DNA of 64,000 bases from Pseudo-nitzschia pungens (lineage: Eukaryota > Bacillariophyta > Bacillariophyceae > Bacillariales > Bacillariaceae): assembly GCA_037355855.1 (NCBI GenBank), contig CM074764.1:4154001-4218000 (forward strand), in the 5' to 3' direction. A program made the position numbers and the translations under genes. Shown here one piece after another: positions 43,270 through 54,356 of the stretch; the first letter of the stretch is position 1; every line of letters begins with the position of its first letter. The notes beneath the pieces are model-generated. The model saw only the letters and a list, made by a program, of their open reading frames with translations, searched no databases and was not told where the DNA came from.

Positions 43270-46102
43270 GATCAGAAGGAAACCGAGTCTGTCGCACGGT
43301 TGAAAAAGTTGCCGGAGCGGACTTGGTAGAGGCATTGGCATGGCTCAAATCACTGACACTTGCATCAGTGTTAGGAGAAAAGGCAATGGCAGCCAAACCA
43401 ACCCGCAAAGAAGAGGCCACTTCATCCCCAACACCAGGTTTATCTACAGGCTTGTCAGCATGACCCTCAGTAGGGGAAGCACCAGGCAAAGAGGTAGGGG
43501 GAGATGCACCATCTGCAGAACCCTGAGTAGTTGCAGCTGGAGCAGCAGTAGTTGGAGCCTGAGCGGCAGTGAGGTTAGAGGTACCAGTGGCTAGAGTATC
43601 CATGGATTGGGAATCATCAAATCCACCTCCACCACTGTCAGCACGTGCTTGGAGGTTGAAGTGCAAATCCAGATCAAAAGTTAGGTCTGGAGCAAGGTCA
43701 ACAGACAAATCATCATCAACAAATTCCCAGTCCCTTGCATCACCATCACCAAAAAAGGGAAGAGAGTCATCCTGTATCTGGTCAGCAGGAGGAGCAGTCT
43801 CTACAACACATTTGGCAGTTTCATCCCAGTGAAAGGCTTCCATTTCAGTCAAGCACTCAGAAGAGAACCACTGGCGAACACAGGAACCATACTGTACTTC
43901 CAAAAAAATGGGCAGGAAAGACAACATGGCCGTGGCTTCAGCCTTGGTGGTGGTGTTGTACAAAGCAAGAATTTCACCCCGGTAGGAGCTAGTATCAACT
44001 GAGAGGAACAGGGGCCAGGACCAATTGTCACGCGTTCGTATACCCATTAACACTCGTCGCAAAGTCTTCAAGCCCAAGCCCTGTCCCAAATCAACAGGAA
44101 GGTCAAGATCAACAACTCCCAGAACAGGAGCAGTCTCATGGCTTTCAATAAACTTGGACTGTCGGTACTTGGCTTGTTTCACAGTCTTGAGCTTGGAGGG
44201 AGGGAGGGGCCTGTCAGAGGGGTTGGTGGCTGTCTCAATAAACTTGTAGAATTTACCATCAGGGAGGGATGCAATGTCAGAAGGCTTGCACCTGTTGAAC
44301 TGACCTTTTAGCAGCTTGACAGTTTGGGCTCGCTTGGTAGCATCACAAAGGACATGAGCAGCTGAGACAGGATTGGGATCAGGGGATCTGGAGTTGTCCA
44401 GGCTGGTGTTCTTCCGGATAACAGAAATAGGAAAGGCTTGAAACCTGGGATGGGTCTGAAGTAATGCATTGTAGTGATCAAGATCAAAACTCTGCATGTA
44501 AGATCCAAGGAGGAAACCACAGGTGACAATAACTGGAGCCTGGATATGATCATACTTCAAGTCCATGTCACGCTCCCTGAGTCTCTGAAGCAAAGCTGTA
44601 GAGAGGAGGGTCTTCAAAGGAACACTGTGCCCAACAAAGAACCTTAAATGGGGGGCAGTTCTGCTGCGAAGCCACAGCTGAGCGACATACAACTCCAAGG
44701 TTTTTCTGTCTGGGAGGGTAGACCACAGCTTGGTGACAGGCTTGGCTTTGGGGTTGAGCCTAGCTCTGGAAGGAAAAACATAGAGCACCAGGCGCTTGTC
44801 AACTTTCCAGAGCAATTCCAGGGCTTCCTTGAGAGACTTAAGCAGTTCATCATACAGCTCCCCAGGGTGTTGAGACATGAGCCGGGGAAGGGAAAGTGTT
44901 ACATATGAACTGTGAGAACACTTGGAACCTTCAGTGACATCTACCGGAGACCTGGAATCACTAGAGCAAACCCCTCGGCGCTGGAGAAAATGCCCATCAG
45001 AAGAGGACAACACAGTGGCACCACCTAGACCAGGAAGAAAGGACACTGATCTGGAGCTGGAAGCACCACCCCCTGCTGCAGGAGCAGGAGCAGGCGGCCT
45101 CTGCTTGAAATGCCAGTGGGATCCAAGTGCTTGGTTAGCTGCCAACCAAACTTTTCCTTCAGTGCTGGGCAAAAGGTTCCCTTCACAGTACATGGTGTCA
45201 AAACACTCAGGTGACATCTTGGCCAAACCAATAAGACATCTCTTAAGAGCATGGCCGGAAGGTTGCTTGGTCCAGTCTTCAGAGGCTTGAAAGCAGAGAG
45301 TAGCAAGGGAAATCAGGGACTCCACAGAAGCAGTTCTCCACTCAGGGTTGTCAGGAAAAGCATGAGCATATGCTGGAGGGATGGCAGACTGACAGACATC
45401 ATGGATGGATTTCTTGTCATTCCCATCTTTCTTGCTGAAAAAATGAGTGGGGCTGGGGCACCCAGTCCATAGCCGGGATCCTGTTGGAGTTTTGCGAAGA
45501 GCGTAGATAGGGGTGGGAATGGAAGCACGACCAGCAAAAGGCCCCTTACCATAGAAGCACCAGAGGAAAGAATCTGAGTGAGCTTTGTTGGCAGCAGCCA
45601 GGGCTGTCTGGCGCAGAGCATTTCGCTCTGCAGACGGTGTGTCAGAAAGGAATGCAAGAGTAGCTTGTTTGAGACTAGACTTGGAAGGAGAGACCTTGGA
45701 AGGAGGGGGCTGAGAGTCTGAGTGCTCAGAGCCTGGCTGACCATCCCCAGACGTCTCACTGGTGGACTTCCCACTGTTGGACTTCCCACTGCCGGACTGT
45801 CCACTGTCAGACGTCCCACTGTCGGACTGCCCAGTGCCTGAATGCCCAGTGTCGGAATGCCCAGTGCCTGACTGCTCAGTGCTCATATCAACATCATCTA
45901 GTGCACCAGTAGACACAGCAGAAGTGAAGGACATATCATCATCAGAAGGGAGAGAATCCCTAGAGGGAGGGGGAGAGGGAGTAGCCTGAACGGAGCCAGC
46001 AGGTGGGCGGCGGGAAGGAGTCCCCACAAAGGCGCGTTTGTTTGAAGGAGTGGCAGCCAAGGGAGGCCGTTTTCGCCTGGAAGCTGGCGGGGGGGGAGGC
46101 AT
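43262..46102 (-). CDS. LINE C ORF1, intact
   Basis: 946 aa from ATG 46102 (MPPPPPASRRKRPPLAATPS) to 43262. The N-terminus is Pro/Ser/Thr-rich with a shorter Ser-Gly repeat region than in B and D, which accounts for much of the length difference. The central part (for example TLELYVAQLWLRSRTAPHLR, IVTCGFLLGSYMQSFDLDHY) is well conserved between copies and may be the RNA-binding core. The C-terminal third is acidic then Ala/Pro/Thr-rich. I see no CCHC knuckle. ORF1 proteins of LINEs usually coat the element RNA; that role is inferred from position. Confidence 0.9.
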   Translation of the reverse strand: MPPPPPASRRKRPPLAATPSNKRAFVGTPSRRPPAGSVQATPSPPPSRDSLPSDDDMSFTSAVSTGALDDVDMSTEQSGTGHSDTGHSGTGQSDSGTSDSGQSGSGKSNSGKSTSETSGDGQPGSEHSDSQPPPSKVSPSKSSLKQATLAFLSDTPSAERNALRQTALAAANKAHSDSFLWCFYGKGPFAGRASIPTPIYALRKTPTGSRLWTGCPSPTHFFSKKDGNDKKSIHDVCQSAIPPAYAHAFPDNPEWRTASVESLISLATLCFQASEDWTKQPSGHALKRCLIGLAKMSPECFDTMYCEGNLLPSTEGKVWLAANQALGSHWHFKQRPPAPAPAAGGGASSSRSVSFLPGLGGATVLSSSDGHFLQRRGVCSSDSRSPVDVTEGSKCSHSSYVTLSLPRLMSQHPGELYDELLKSLKEALELLWKVDKRLVLYVFPSRARLNPKAKPVTKLWSTLPDRKTLELYVAQLWLRSRTAPHLRFFVGHSVPLKTLLSTALLQRLRERDMDLKYDHIQAPVIVTCGFLLGSYMQSFDLDHYNALLQTHPRFQAFPISVIRKNTSLDNSRSPDPNPVSAAHVLCDATKRAQTVKLLKGQFNRCKPSDIASLPDGKFYKFIETATNPSDRPLPPSKLKTVKQAKYRQSKFIESHETAPVLGVVDLDLPVDLGQGLGLKTLRRVLMGIRTRDNWSWPLFLSVDTSSYRGEILALYNTTTKAEATAMLSFLPIFLEVQYGSCVRQWFSSECLTEMEAFHWDETAKCVVETAPPADQIQDDSLPFFGDGDARDWEFVDDDLSVDLAPDLTFDLDLHFNLQARADSGGGGFDDSQSMDTLATGTSNLTAAQAPTTAAPAATTQGSADGASPPTSLPGASPTEGHADKPVDKPGVGDEVASSLRVGLAAIAFSPNTDASVSDLSHANASTKSAPATFSTVRQTRFPSDHG

Positions 46103-47790
46103 GATGGGGCGAGTATAGGCTTATTAGGCGTGTTGGCTTGGTGTTGACTTGGACGCAGGTAGGCTGTCAGTGTTTACCTGTATGTAGGGGTACTGCTGGG
46201 GGTACTTGGAGCAATTTTTGCTAAAAAACGAGCAAAAATTGTCTCACACTTGGAGGGCGCAAAACTCTGCGCGAAAATTGTGCAAATTTGAACAATTTAA
46301 CTCCTACGGTAGCACTGGTAGCACTGCAAGCACGGTAGCACTGCAAATTTGTACTCGTACTGTAGTACTGTACGGTACTCGTAGCTTGAAAATTGTGCAG
46401 ATTTGAACAATTTTGCAACTGCAAATCGTGTAGATGCAAATTCGAACCAGATACGATTCGAATTGGAATACAGCAGCCCACCAGCTTGAAAATTTCGAAT
46501 CGTAAACGATTTGAATTGGAATACAGCAGCCCCAGGGAAGCTTGTAACTTGAAAACAGGGGCTTTAGTAGGAACACTTAGGGACCGGGGGATAACAATGG
46601 CAGGGCACACTTAAAAGGCTCAGGAGGGAACTTGAAGTTCAGACTCGCGAGTACTTATAAGTGGAAACAGTATCCAGGGGCAATTAGCTTGAAAACAGGG
46701 ACCTTGAGCTAAACACTTAGGGACCAGGGAAGCAGCCTGCTTGGAAACAAGGGGAATAATTAAGGGTAGAAACAGTATCCAGGGGCAATTGGCTTGAAAA
46801 CAGGTAGCTTGAGCGAGACACTTAGGGACCAGGGAAGCTGCTTGCTTGAAAACAGGGGCTTTAGTAGAAACACCTAGGGACCAGGGGGAGGCTTGTGTCT
46901 TGAAAACAGTGTCGAACTTGAAGTTCAAGTTGGGGTTGCTTAATAGCGAAAACACTTAGGGATCAGGGACCTCGCGAACACTTAGGGACCAGGAGAATTG
47001 TAGTCTTGAAAACAAGGGGCGATTGTAGCTGTAGTCTTGGAAACAAGAGTGCACTAAGTAGGAGGTACTTAGGGATCGGTTGGTCTTGGCTTGAAAACAG
47101 GTGTAGTAGGGGGAGCCTTAAGCGAAAATACTTAAGGACTAGGGGGCTTGGCTAGGAAACAGGGGTACTTTTAAGTGATTAACACTTATGGAGCAGGGAG
47201 GCTATTGACTTGAAAATAAAGGGGGAACTGGAAGATATGCTCGCGCGAACTTGCAAATACTTAAGGATCAGCAAGTAGGAACCTTCTAGAAGGGGGGTGT
47301 ATATGTGTTCGATCTTGAAGAATGTAGAACGTTAAGTGGGTTCGACCTTGAAGAATGTAGAACGTTAAGTGGGTATCACTTAAGGGGCTTGAAAGGCTGT
47401 ATAGCGTTAAATAATAAGGTAGCTTGAAAACAGATCGAAAAACAAACGGAGCTCGGAGACAAAGCGGAACAGAGGAACAGAATCAGCTGTAGGATTCGTA
47501 CTGGGCTTGCTGTAGAAAATTATGTGTCCTTGTTTTGGTCGTGTTGTTTGTTGCTTGCCGACGACGACGACAGGAAACAAGGAACCAAAGCAACCAAAGG
47601 AAGCAAGGAGCAGCCAAACAAATAGCAGAATCGAATAGAGAAGGTCTCTGTTAATAGGTGTAGAGCTTGGTGTTGTTGTAGGAGCTTTAGAAGTGAGTGA
47701 GATATCAAAGGGGAATTGGGTGTAGAAATCTACGTGTTTTAAGTACTGGAACATCGAAACGTCGGACAAAATCACGCGTTGCAAAATTGT
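46103..47790 (-). repeat. LINE C 5' UTR with degenerate tandem units
   Basis: From the element's 5' end down to about 46600 it repeats the motifs CTTGTTTTCAAGCC and CCCTGGTCCCTAAGTGTTT many times with variable spacing. The last ~500 bp before ORF1 is a different, TA/GTAC-containing sequence that lacks the CCGGTGCTTCTCCTGC repeats found there in B and D. Such 5' arrays often hold the internal promoter of LINEs. Confidence 0.75.
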
Positions 47791-48058
47791 AGGACCCTCC
47801 AAGAAGGGGAAATTTGACCGGGAAACCATCAACTTGCTCAAAGAGCACTTTGTGGCAAAAGAAGACTCGGACAACGAGCAACACTCCAAACCCCACTGAA
47901 GAAGGAATCTATCAAACCATGAGTACTCTTATGTATTGGCCACGGCTCAAGCCAATCACAAAGTCTCTGACGATGAGATCGATATCTCCGAGCGAGACCT
48001 CAAAGAGTACAGAAGAAAGTACAGAAAGACCTTTAAGAAGAAAGGATCCCACAACTGA
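47791..48058 (+). pseudogene. gypsy gag, C-terminal part
   Basis: Resumes in the same frame as 26399-27561 (GPSKKGKFDRETINLLKE). A TGA follows KPH near 47898, again in frame with open sequence beyond (RRNLSNHEYSYVLATAQ), to a TGA at 48056-48058. The latter lies directly before the ATG of the protease frame at 48059. The first 21 bp are the second copy of the LINE target duplication. Confidence 0.8.
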
Positions 48059-50400
48059 ATGGCTCCTGATACCATCCACAACGGGCCTCAAATAATCAAC
48101 CGGTTTGCGGACGTCTGTGTGGAGGTATTGGACCATAAAGGAAGGGGAAGGATGCTCAGGGGCCTACTGGACTCTGGATGCTCCAAATCCATCATCTTAA
48201 GGCACTTTGTCAATCGAAGTCAACTAACGAACCGAGACCAGAGAACTGTCACCTACAACACCTATGGGGGCAAGTTCCGAACCAAGTCTGCGGCTTCAGT
48301 GGGACTAAGACTGATAGAATTTTCAAACTCCAAGACCATCAAATGGACCTTCCAAGTGGATGAATATCACCACCATGAGGAAGTGCCCTATGACATGATC
48401 ATAGGATCCGATCTAATGGCACAACTGGGACTGGATATAAAATACAGCTCTCAGACAATTGAATGGCAGGGTGACTCCATCCCCATGAAGGGAATGGGGG
48501 AGCTCTCTGACCCAGACAAATGTGAGGCAGTATTCTTTGCCAACACACAAAGTCCAAACCTCCAACAGGAGTAAGAAAGGCAATCCAAAATCCTGGATGC
48601 AGATTACTCCAAGGTCGATATAGACACTATGGTCAATGACCTGGAGATCACAGACGCGTCCAAGGAAGCCTTGAAGACAACACTGAAACGGTTCCCTACC
48701 CTCTTTGGAGGAGGCCTGGGACTGCTTAAAAATATAGAACCGGTGTTGATTGAACTCCAACCAGGGGTCAAACCGGCCAGGCAGAGGTACTACTCGGTGC
48801 CCCATGCCTTTGAGCAAGCCCTTTGGAAAGAAATCAACAGGCTCTGTGATATTGGAGTCCTGGAGAAACTCCCCCATGACGATGACTCACCATGGGCATC
48901 GCCCACCTTTTGTCAACCCAAAAAGACAGGGGACATTCGGGTCCTCACAGACTTTTGGACGATGAATGCAGCCATCCAAAGGAAGCCATTTCCACTACCA
49001 CGAATAGGGGAAACAATCCAGAGACTACAGAAGTTCAAATCAGCGACAGCGCTGGACTTATCCCAAGGTTACTACACCATTCCCATCTGCAAGGAGAGCC
49101 AGAAGATCTGCTCTACCATTCTGCCATGGGGAAAATATGCCTACAAGAGACTGGCAATGGGGATTGCATGTGCACCTGATATCTTCCAATCAGTCATGAT
49201 GAACCTACTCGGTGACCTGGACTATGTCCTGGTCTACATCGATGACATTCTAATCATCCAAAGAGAAGGGGAGTCTGAACAGGACCACCTCAACAAAATC
49301 AATATAGTTCTACAGAGACTGGATGATGCCGGTTTTCGCGCCAACCTCAGAAAATCCTTTTTCATGCAAAAAGAAGTGGAATACCTGGGATTTCTATTAA
49401 CAACAGAGGGCATCCAACCCCAGCCAAAGAAGCTGGAGGCGATGAAGCATCTGGAAGCCCCCAAGAACACCAAGCAACTCAAGATGTTCCTTGGCATGGT
49501 AAATTTCTACCGGGATATGTGGAAGCGCCGCTCCCACATCCTGGCCCCCCTCAATAAACTTGCAGGGAAGAAGGGCAAAATGAACTGGTATTGGGGTCCA
49601 GCAGAGCAGAAAGCTTTCATGGAGGCAAAATGGATGCTCGCAGAAGAAGCAAAACTCGCATTCCCAGACTTTACAAAACCATTTCATCTCTACTCAGACG
49701 CCAGTGATAGGCAACTGGGAGCAACTGTATGCCAAGATGGCAAACCCCTCGGATTCTACACAAGGAAACTGAATTCAGCACAGCTCAACTACACTGTAGG
49801 AGAAAAAGAGCTCCTTGGAATAGTGGAAAGGCTCAAAGCGTTCGAAGGAATCCTGCGAGGACAAGATGTAACCATTCACACAGACCACCTGAACCTACTG
49901 TATCAGCAGATGCCAACGCAGAGAATGGTCCGGTGGAGACTCCTCATGGAGGAGTTCCATCCGGTAGTCAAGCATGTTGCTGGCAAAGAAAAAGATGCAG
50001 CAGACGCGCTGTCACGACTGGACATTACGGATGATCCAGCAGATACAGCAGAATGGCTACCACCAAATAAGCCCCTCACCTACGCGGATGAGGAAGAGCA
50101 CCTTCGGCAACTCCTATTCCCACTTGGAGAATCACTGGAAGAATTCCAGGGCAATAGTGCATTCCCACTTGCCCCGGACATGATCCAGTTCTACCAACAA
50201 AAGGACACGGAAATCGCGAGTGCTCTGGAAAAAGACACACGCCTGACCACCAAAAATGTGGAAGGCTACAGTCTAATCCACAAGGAAGGGAAGATTTTGA
50301 TCCCAGACAAACTCAAAGACAGGGTTATGGAATGGTACCAAAGCATGCTGGTCCATCCCGGAGAAAAGAGGATGGAACAGAGCATCCGCTCAGTATTCCG
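48059..50400 (+). pseudogene. gypsy pol: protease, reverse transcriptase, RNase H
   Basis: In frame with gag. The retropepsin carries LLDSGCSKSII (active-site DSG) and YDMIIGSDL. A TAA at 48572-48574 breaks the frame, which resumes as ERQSKILDAD and runs on. RT has ATALDLSQGYYTIPI and LVYIDDILII (YIDD box), WASPTFCQPKKTG and KRLAMGIACAP. RNase H starts FHLYSDASDRQLGATVCQD and includes YTVGEKELLGIVERL and IHTDHLNLLY. After HPGEKRMEQSIRSVF one base is missing (about 50399-50400), and integrase continues in the next frame. Domain order and boxes fit Ty3/gypsy. Confidence 0.9.
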
Positions 50401-51333
50401 TGGAAAGGCCTTCGTAAGGACGTCCAGGACCTCTGCAAACGCTGCCACACATGCCACATGTTTAAGAAAAGTGGCCGGAAAAAGTATGGACTACTAGTAC
50501 CGAAGAAAGCAGCTGAGGTTACCAAATGGCAGAGGGTCAATGTAGACCTCTGGGGACCTGCAACTGTCCACAATAAAAATGGTAAAGACTACCACATCCA
50601 TGTCCTCACCATGGTGGATCCGGTGACCGGATGGTTTGAACTGGCCCACCTGAAGGACTCCCTAAACGCGGCAGAAACTCAACGATTGCTGGACAGTACC
50701 TGGTTAGCAAGATATCCTGGACCAAAAGAAATTGGATTCGATGGTGGAAGTGAGTTCAAAGCAGAGTTCCAGGAGCTCTGTGAGAACATGGGAATGAAAA
50801 GGAAGCCCAGTGGCGCCTGGAACCCCCAATCCAATGTGGTATTGGAGAGGATCCACCAGGTGCTGAAGGATTGCCTACTATCCTTTAACTTGGAACAAAG
50901 AGATCTCCATGAGAAGGATCCCTTTGAGGAATTCACTACAAAGGCAGCATATGCTATCAGAAGCGCCATCCACACCACCCTGGGGTACTCCCCGGCACAA
51001 CTGGTGTTTGGACGAGACATGTTCATGCCCGTGAATTTCCCAGTGGATTGGGAAGCAATCCAAGCAAGGAAACAAAAGAGTATCCACAAGAGTAATATCA
51101 GGGAGAACCAAAAGAGGATCCCCCATGCCTATGCGGAAGGAGACTATGTCACCCTGGAAAGGAAGGGCATTATCCCAAAACTATCCTTCCCCCGGCAAGG
51201 ACCTTACAAGGTGCTCAAGGCCCATGACAATGGAACTGTGACTATTGAAACTGCTCCCTTTGTGACCAACCGGGTTAACATTAGGAGAGTCCATCCCTAT
51301 TATTGCAGGGATAGCACTAAACTGGAGAAGTAA
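50401..51333 (+). pseudogene. gypsy integrase, shifted one frame from RT
   Basis: Reads WKGLRKDVQDLCKRCHTCHMF (zinc-finger cysteines), then the DDE core: VDLWGP, FDGGSEF, and Glu in NVVLERIHQ. A GPY/F-type module (RQGPYKVLKAHDNGTVTI) follows, and the frame ends VHPYYCRDSTKLEK. No chromodomain is seen. A one-base loss at the RT junction separates it from the rest of pol. Confidence 0.9.
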
Positions 51334-51361
51334 CTAAATGTAACAGTACCATGGAGGAGCA

Positions 51362-51551
51362 TGCCGTGCGCCAGAATACAGTCACGAGTACACATGGGAC
51401 TGGATTAAGGATAAGGATAAAAACAATCAGCGAGTCGACAGAATCGCTGATTCGGAGGGCTCTTAGAGCTGTAGCAAATAGACTAACCAATAGAGCTCAC
51501 AATTTGCATATCACTACTATTTCTAATCACTAGTAGACCCGGGGTATGGCA
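51362..51551 (+). repeat. 3' LTR of gypsy element (190 bp)
   Basis: Partner of 25464-25652, with roughly a dozen differences and a 2-bp indel. It is followed by the target duplication GGAAT (51552-51556). The bases just before it (ATGGAGGAGCA) are purine-rich, as a polypurine tract would be. Confidence 0.92.
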
Positions 51552-51556
51552 GGAAT

Positions 51557-51863
51557 AGTATATCCCAGGCTCAACTTAACCATTGACCAGGGTCAACCTT
51601 TGACCAAGTTTCAGAAGCCCATGCTCTAAACAATATACTGGGGCCTTATAGAAAGAAGGGGTCCTTTTGGGATTGATTTACCACCACAGATTAAATTTTG
51701 GGCATTTTTTCAATTTTTTCCCACAATGAGAATCCCTAGTACTAGTACTTTTACTACTAGTACTGGTCAAATCAACCTATTCAAGTCCTTAGTAACATGC
51801 TTTGAAAATTAGCGCATTCCTACTAGTCTATTGAATCAACTTTTGCCTCCATTTTCTGTGGTA
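51557..51863. other. Short unique segment between gypsy and LINE D
   Basis: About 300 bp of T-rich sequence with a small palindromic CTAGTACTAGTACTTTTACTACTAG patch near 51737-51765 and no ORF. Its last 20 bp (51844-51863) are the left copy of the LINE D target duplication, so this segment was contiguous with 63503 before insertion. Confidence 0.75.
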
Positions 51864-54356
51864 CAATTTACGCATCGCGCATTTTGTCCGACGTTCCGAT
51901 GTTCCAGTACTTAAAACACGTAGATTTCTACACAACTTTCCCCTTTGATATCTCACTCACTTCTAAAGCTCCTACAACAAAACCAAGCACTACACCTATT
52001 AACAGAGACCTCCCCTATCTGATTCTGCTGTTTGTTTGGCTGCTCCTTGCTCCCTTTGGTTGCTTTGGTTGCTTGTTTCCGTGTCGGTCGATCGATCGGC
52101 AGCAACAAGCTTCGCAAGCGAAAACAACACATAATTTCCTACAGCAATTGCAGTACTAATTTCTACAGCTGATTCTGTTTCAGTTCCGCTTTGTCTCCGA
52201 GCTTGGTTTGTTTTTTGATCTGTTTTCAAGCTCCCTTATTATTTAACGCTATACAGTCTTCCAAGCCCCATAAGTGATACCCACTTAACGTTCTACATTC
52301 TTCAAGGTCGAACCCACTTAACGTTCTACATTCTTCAAGATTGAACACATATACACCCCCCTTCTAGAAGGTTCTTCCGCGCTGATCCCTAAGTATTTGA
52401 CAGTTCGCGCGAGCATATCTTCCAGTTCCCCCTTTATTTTCAAGTCAATAGCCTCCCTGCTCCATAAGTGTTAATCACTTAAGGCTACCCTGTTTCCTAG
52501 CCAAGCCCCCTAGTCCCTAAGTGTTTTCGCTTAAGGCTCCCCCTACTACACCTGTTTTCAAGCCAAGACCAACCGATCCCTAAGTACCTTCTACTTATTG
52601 CACTCATGTTTCCAAGACTACAGCTACTACAGCCCCTTGTTTCAAGACTACAATTTCCCTGGTCCTTAAGTGTTCGCGAGTTCCCTGCTCCCTAAGTGTT
52701 TTCGCTATTAAGCAACCCCAACTTGAACTTCAAGTTCGACACTGTTTTCAAGACACAAGTCCCCCCCTGGTCCCTAGGTGTTTCTACTAAAGCCCCTGTT
52801 TTCAAGCAAGCAGCTTCCCTGGTCCCTAAGTGTCTCGCTCAAGGTATTTGTTTTCAAGCCAATTGCCCCCGGATACTGTTTCCACTGCTTCCCTGGTCCC
52901 TAAGAGTCGCGCTCAAGGTCCTTGTTTTCAAGCCAACTGCCCCTGGATACTGTTTCCACTTATAAGTACTTGCGAGTTTGAACTTCAAGTTCCCTCCTGA
53001 GCCTTTTAAGTGTGCCCTGCCATTGATATCCCCCGGTCCCTAAGTATTCCTACTAAAGCCCCTGGTTTCTACGCAAGCAGCTGCCCTGTTCCCTTTTGGT
53101 CCCTATAAGTCTACAAGCCATTTGCTGCAGTTTCTACACGATTTGCAGTGGTCTACTGGAGTTTCTAAATTCTGTAACTCCAGAGCACCTCTGTGGGTTT
53201 CGAACGTGACTCTTCTGGTAGTGCTCCAGTCTTTCCTTTTGGTTCCCCTGGAGTTTTTCCTTGTCCAGACCAACGTTGGACCTGTTGTTGCTGCTGTACC
53301 CTGTTTCCCAGCATACACCCTATCAACCTATCAACTGGCTTTTGCCCTCAACTGGTGCTTCTCCTGCCCCGGCCTTTGTCATCACCTGGCACTTCTTACA
53401 TCCAAGAGGCGTGTGTGCTGTTGCTCCAGCACCCAACAGTTTGCTTTTCGGCTGTTGTTTGCCATCAACCGGTGCTTCTCCTGCCCCGGCCATTGTCAGC
53501 ACCTGGCACTTCTCCATTCAAGAGTGGCATTTCAGTTGGTGCTCCTGCACTCCCCTAGAGGTTTTCTGCTGTTGTTTGCCCTCAACCGGTGCTTCTCCTG
53601 CCCCGACCTTTGTCATCACCTGGCACTTTTCCATCCAAGAGCGGCGTGTCTGCTGTTGCCCCAGCACCCAACAGTTTGCTTCTCCAGCCCCGGCCTTTGT
53701 CTTCAACCGGTGCTTCTCCTGCCCCGGCCTTTGTCAACACTGGGTACTTCTCCATTCAAGCGCGGCGTTTCAGTTGTTGCTCCTGCACTCCACTGGAGGT
53801 TTTCTGCTGTTGATTGCCCTCCACCGGTGCTTCTCCTGCCCCGGCCTTTGTCATCAACCGGTGCTTCTCCTGCCTCGGCCTTTGTCATCACCTGGCATTT
53901 GCACATCCAAGAGGCGTGTCTGCTGTTGGTCCAACACCCAATTGCCTGCTTTTCAGTTGTTGCTTTGATCTCAACCGGTGCTTCTCCTGCCCCGGCCTTT
54001 GCCCTCAACCGCAGCTGGTGTCTCTGCCCTCAGTGCTCCACTTCTGGTACAAGCCTACACATTTTGCAGAGTTCTTCCTCTTCCGCGCGCAGAGTTTTTG
54101 GGCTCCAAGTGTGAGACAAATTTTGCTTGTTTTTTAGCAAAAATTTCCAAGTTCCCCGGTTACTTTTGTGGGTGTGCTCCACTATATTTTTTGGATCCCC
54201 AGGGACCTTTTCCTTGTCCAGACCAAGGTTACCCTTGTTGTTGCTGCTGTACCCTGTTTCCAGAATACACCCATCTGTATATATACATACAGGTTAACAC
54301 TGACAGCCTACCAGCGCCCGAGCCAACACGCCTATTCAGACGATACTAGCCCCACC
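51864..54356 (+). repeat. LINE D 5' UTR with two repeat arrays
   Basis: From 52260 to about 53110 there are degenerate units of TGTTTTCAAGCC and CCCTGGTCCCTAAGTGT. From about 53340 to 54010 units carry CCGGTGCTTCTCCTGCCCC followed by GGCCTTTGTCATCACCTGGC, repeated at least eight times. The second array is shared with B (42660-42937) but absent from C. Long ORFs inside the arrays come from repeats whose length keeps frame and are not called. Confidence 0.8.

Larger units (their letters stand above)
27562..47790 (-). mobile_element. LINE copy C/A: full-length non-LTR retrotransposon, split by copy B
   Basis: Flanked by the 21-bp duplication at 27541-27561 and 47791-47811. The minus-strand 5' end (ACAATTTTGCAACGCG..., 47790 down) matches that of LINE D. 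The 3' end is a short ATT/AAT tail (27562-27590). The 5' half (C, about 42936-47790) has a 5' UTR, intact ORF1 and the start of ORF2. The 3' half (A, 27562 to about 33194) has the remainder of ORF2 and the 3' UTR. The missing ORF2 piece between halves is about 180 bp compared with copies B and D. ORF1 and the remaining ORF2 have no stops, so the copy was young when interrupted. Confidence 0.9.
25464..51551 (+). mobile_element. Ty3/gypsy LTR retrotransposon, split by LINEs, degenerate
   Basis: Bounded by 189- and 190-bp LTRs that start TGCCGTGCGCC and end GGTATGGCA, with a 5-bp target duplication GGAAT at 25459-25463 and 51552-51556. Order inside: leader, gag with a CX2CX3HX3C knuckle, protease, reverse transcriptase, RNase H, integrase. 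RT before integrase and the YIDD box make it Ty3/gypsy (Metaviridae type). The LINE insertion at 27562-47790 removes nothing, because gag resumes after a 21-bp target duplication. Without the insertion the element is about 5.8 kb. The LTRs differ at roughly a dozen positions, and gag-pol carries in-frame stops and a frameshift, so this copy is dead. Confidence 0.93.

Noticed and set aside
53122..54114. 330-codon open frame on plus strand in the LINE D 5' UTR
   Set aside because: Made of the CCGGTGCTTCTCCTGC repeats; overlapping frames are open too, and it is absent from LINE C.
54168..54356. Upstream extension of LINE D ORF1 by 63 codons
   Set aside because: ORF1 of LINE C begins at the ATG equivalent to 54357, and the extension has no match there.
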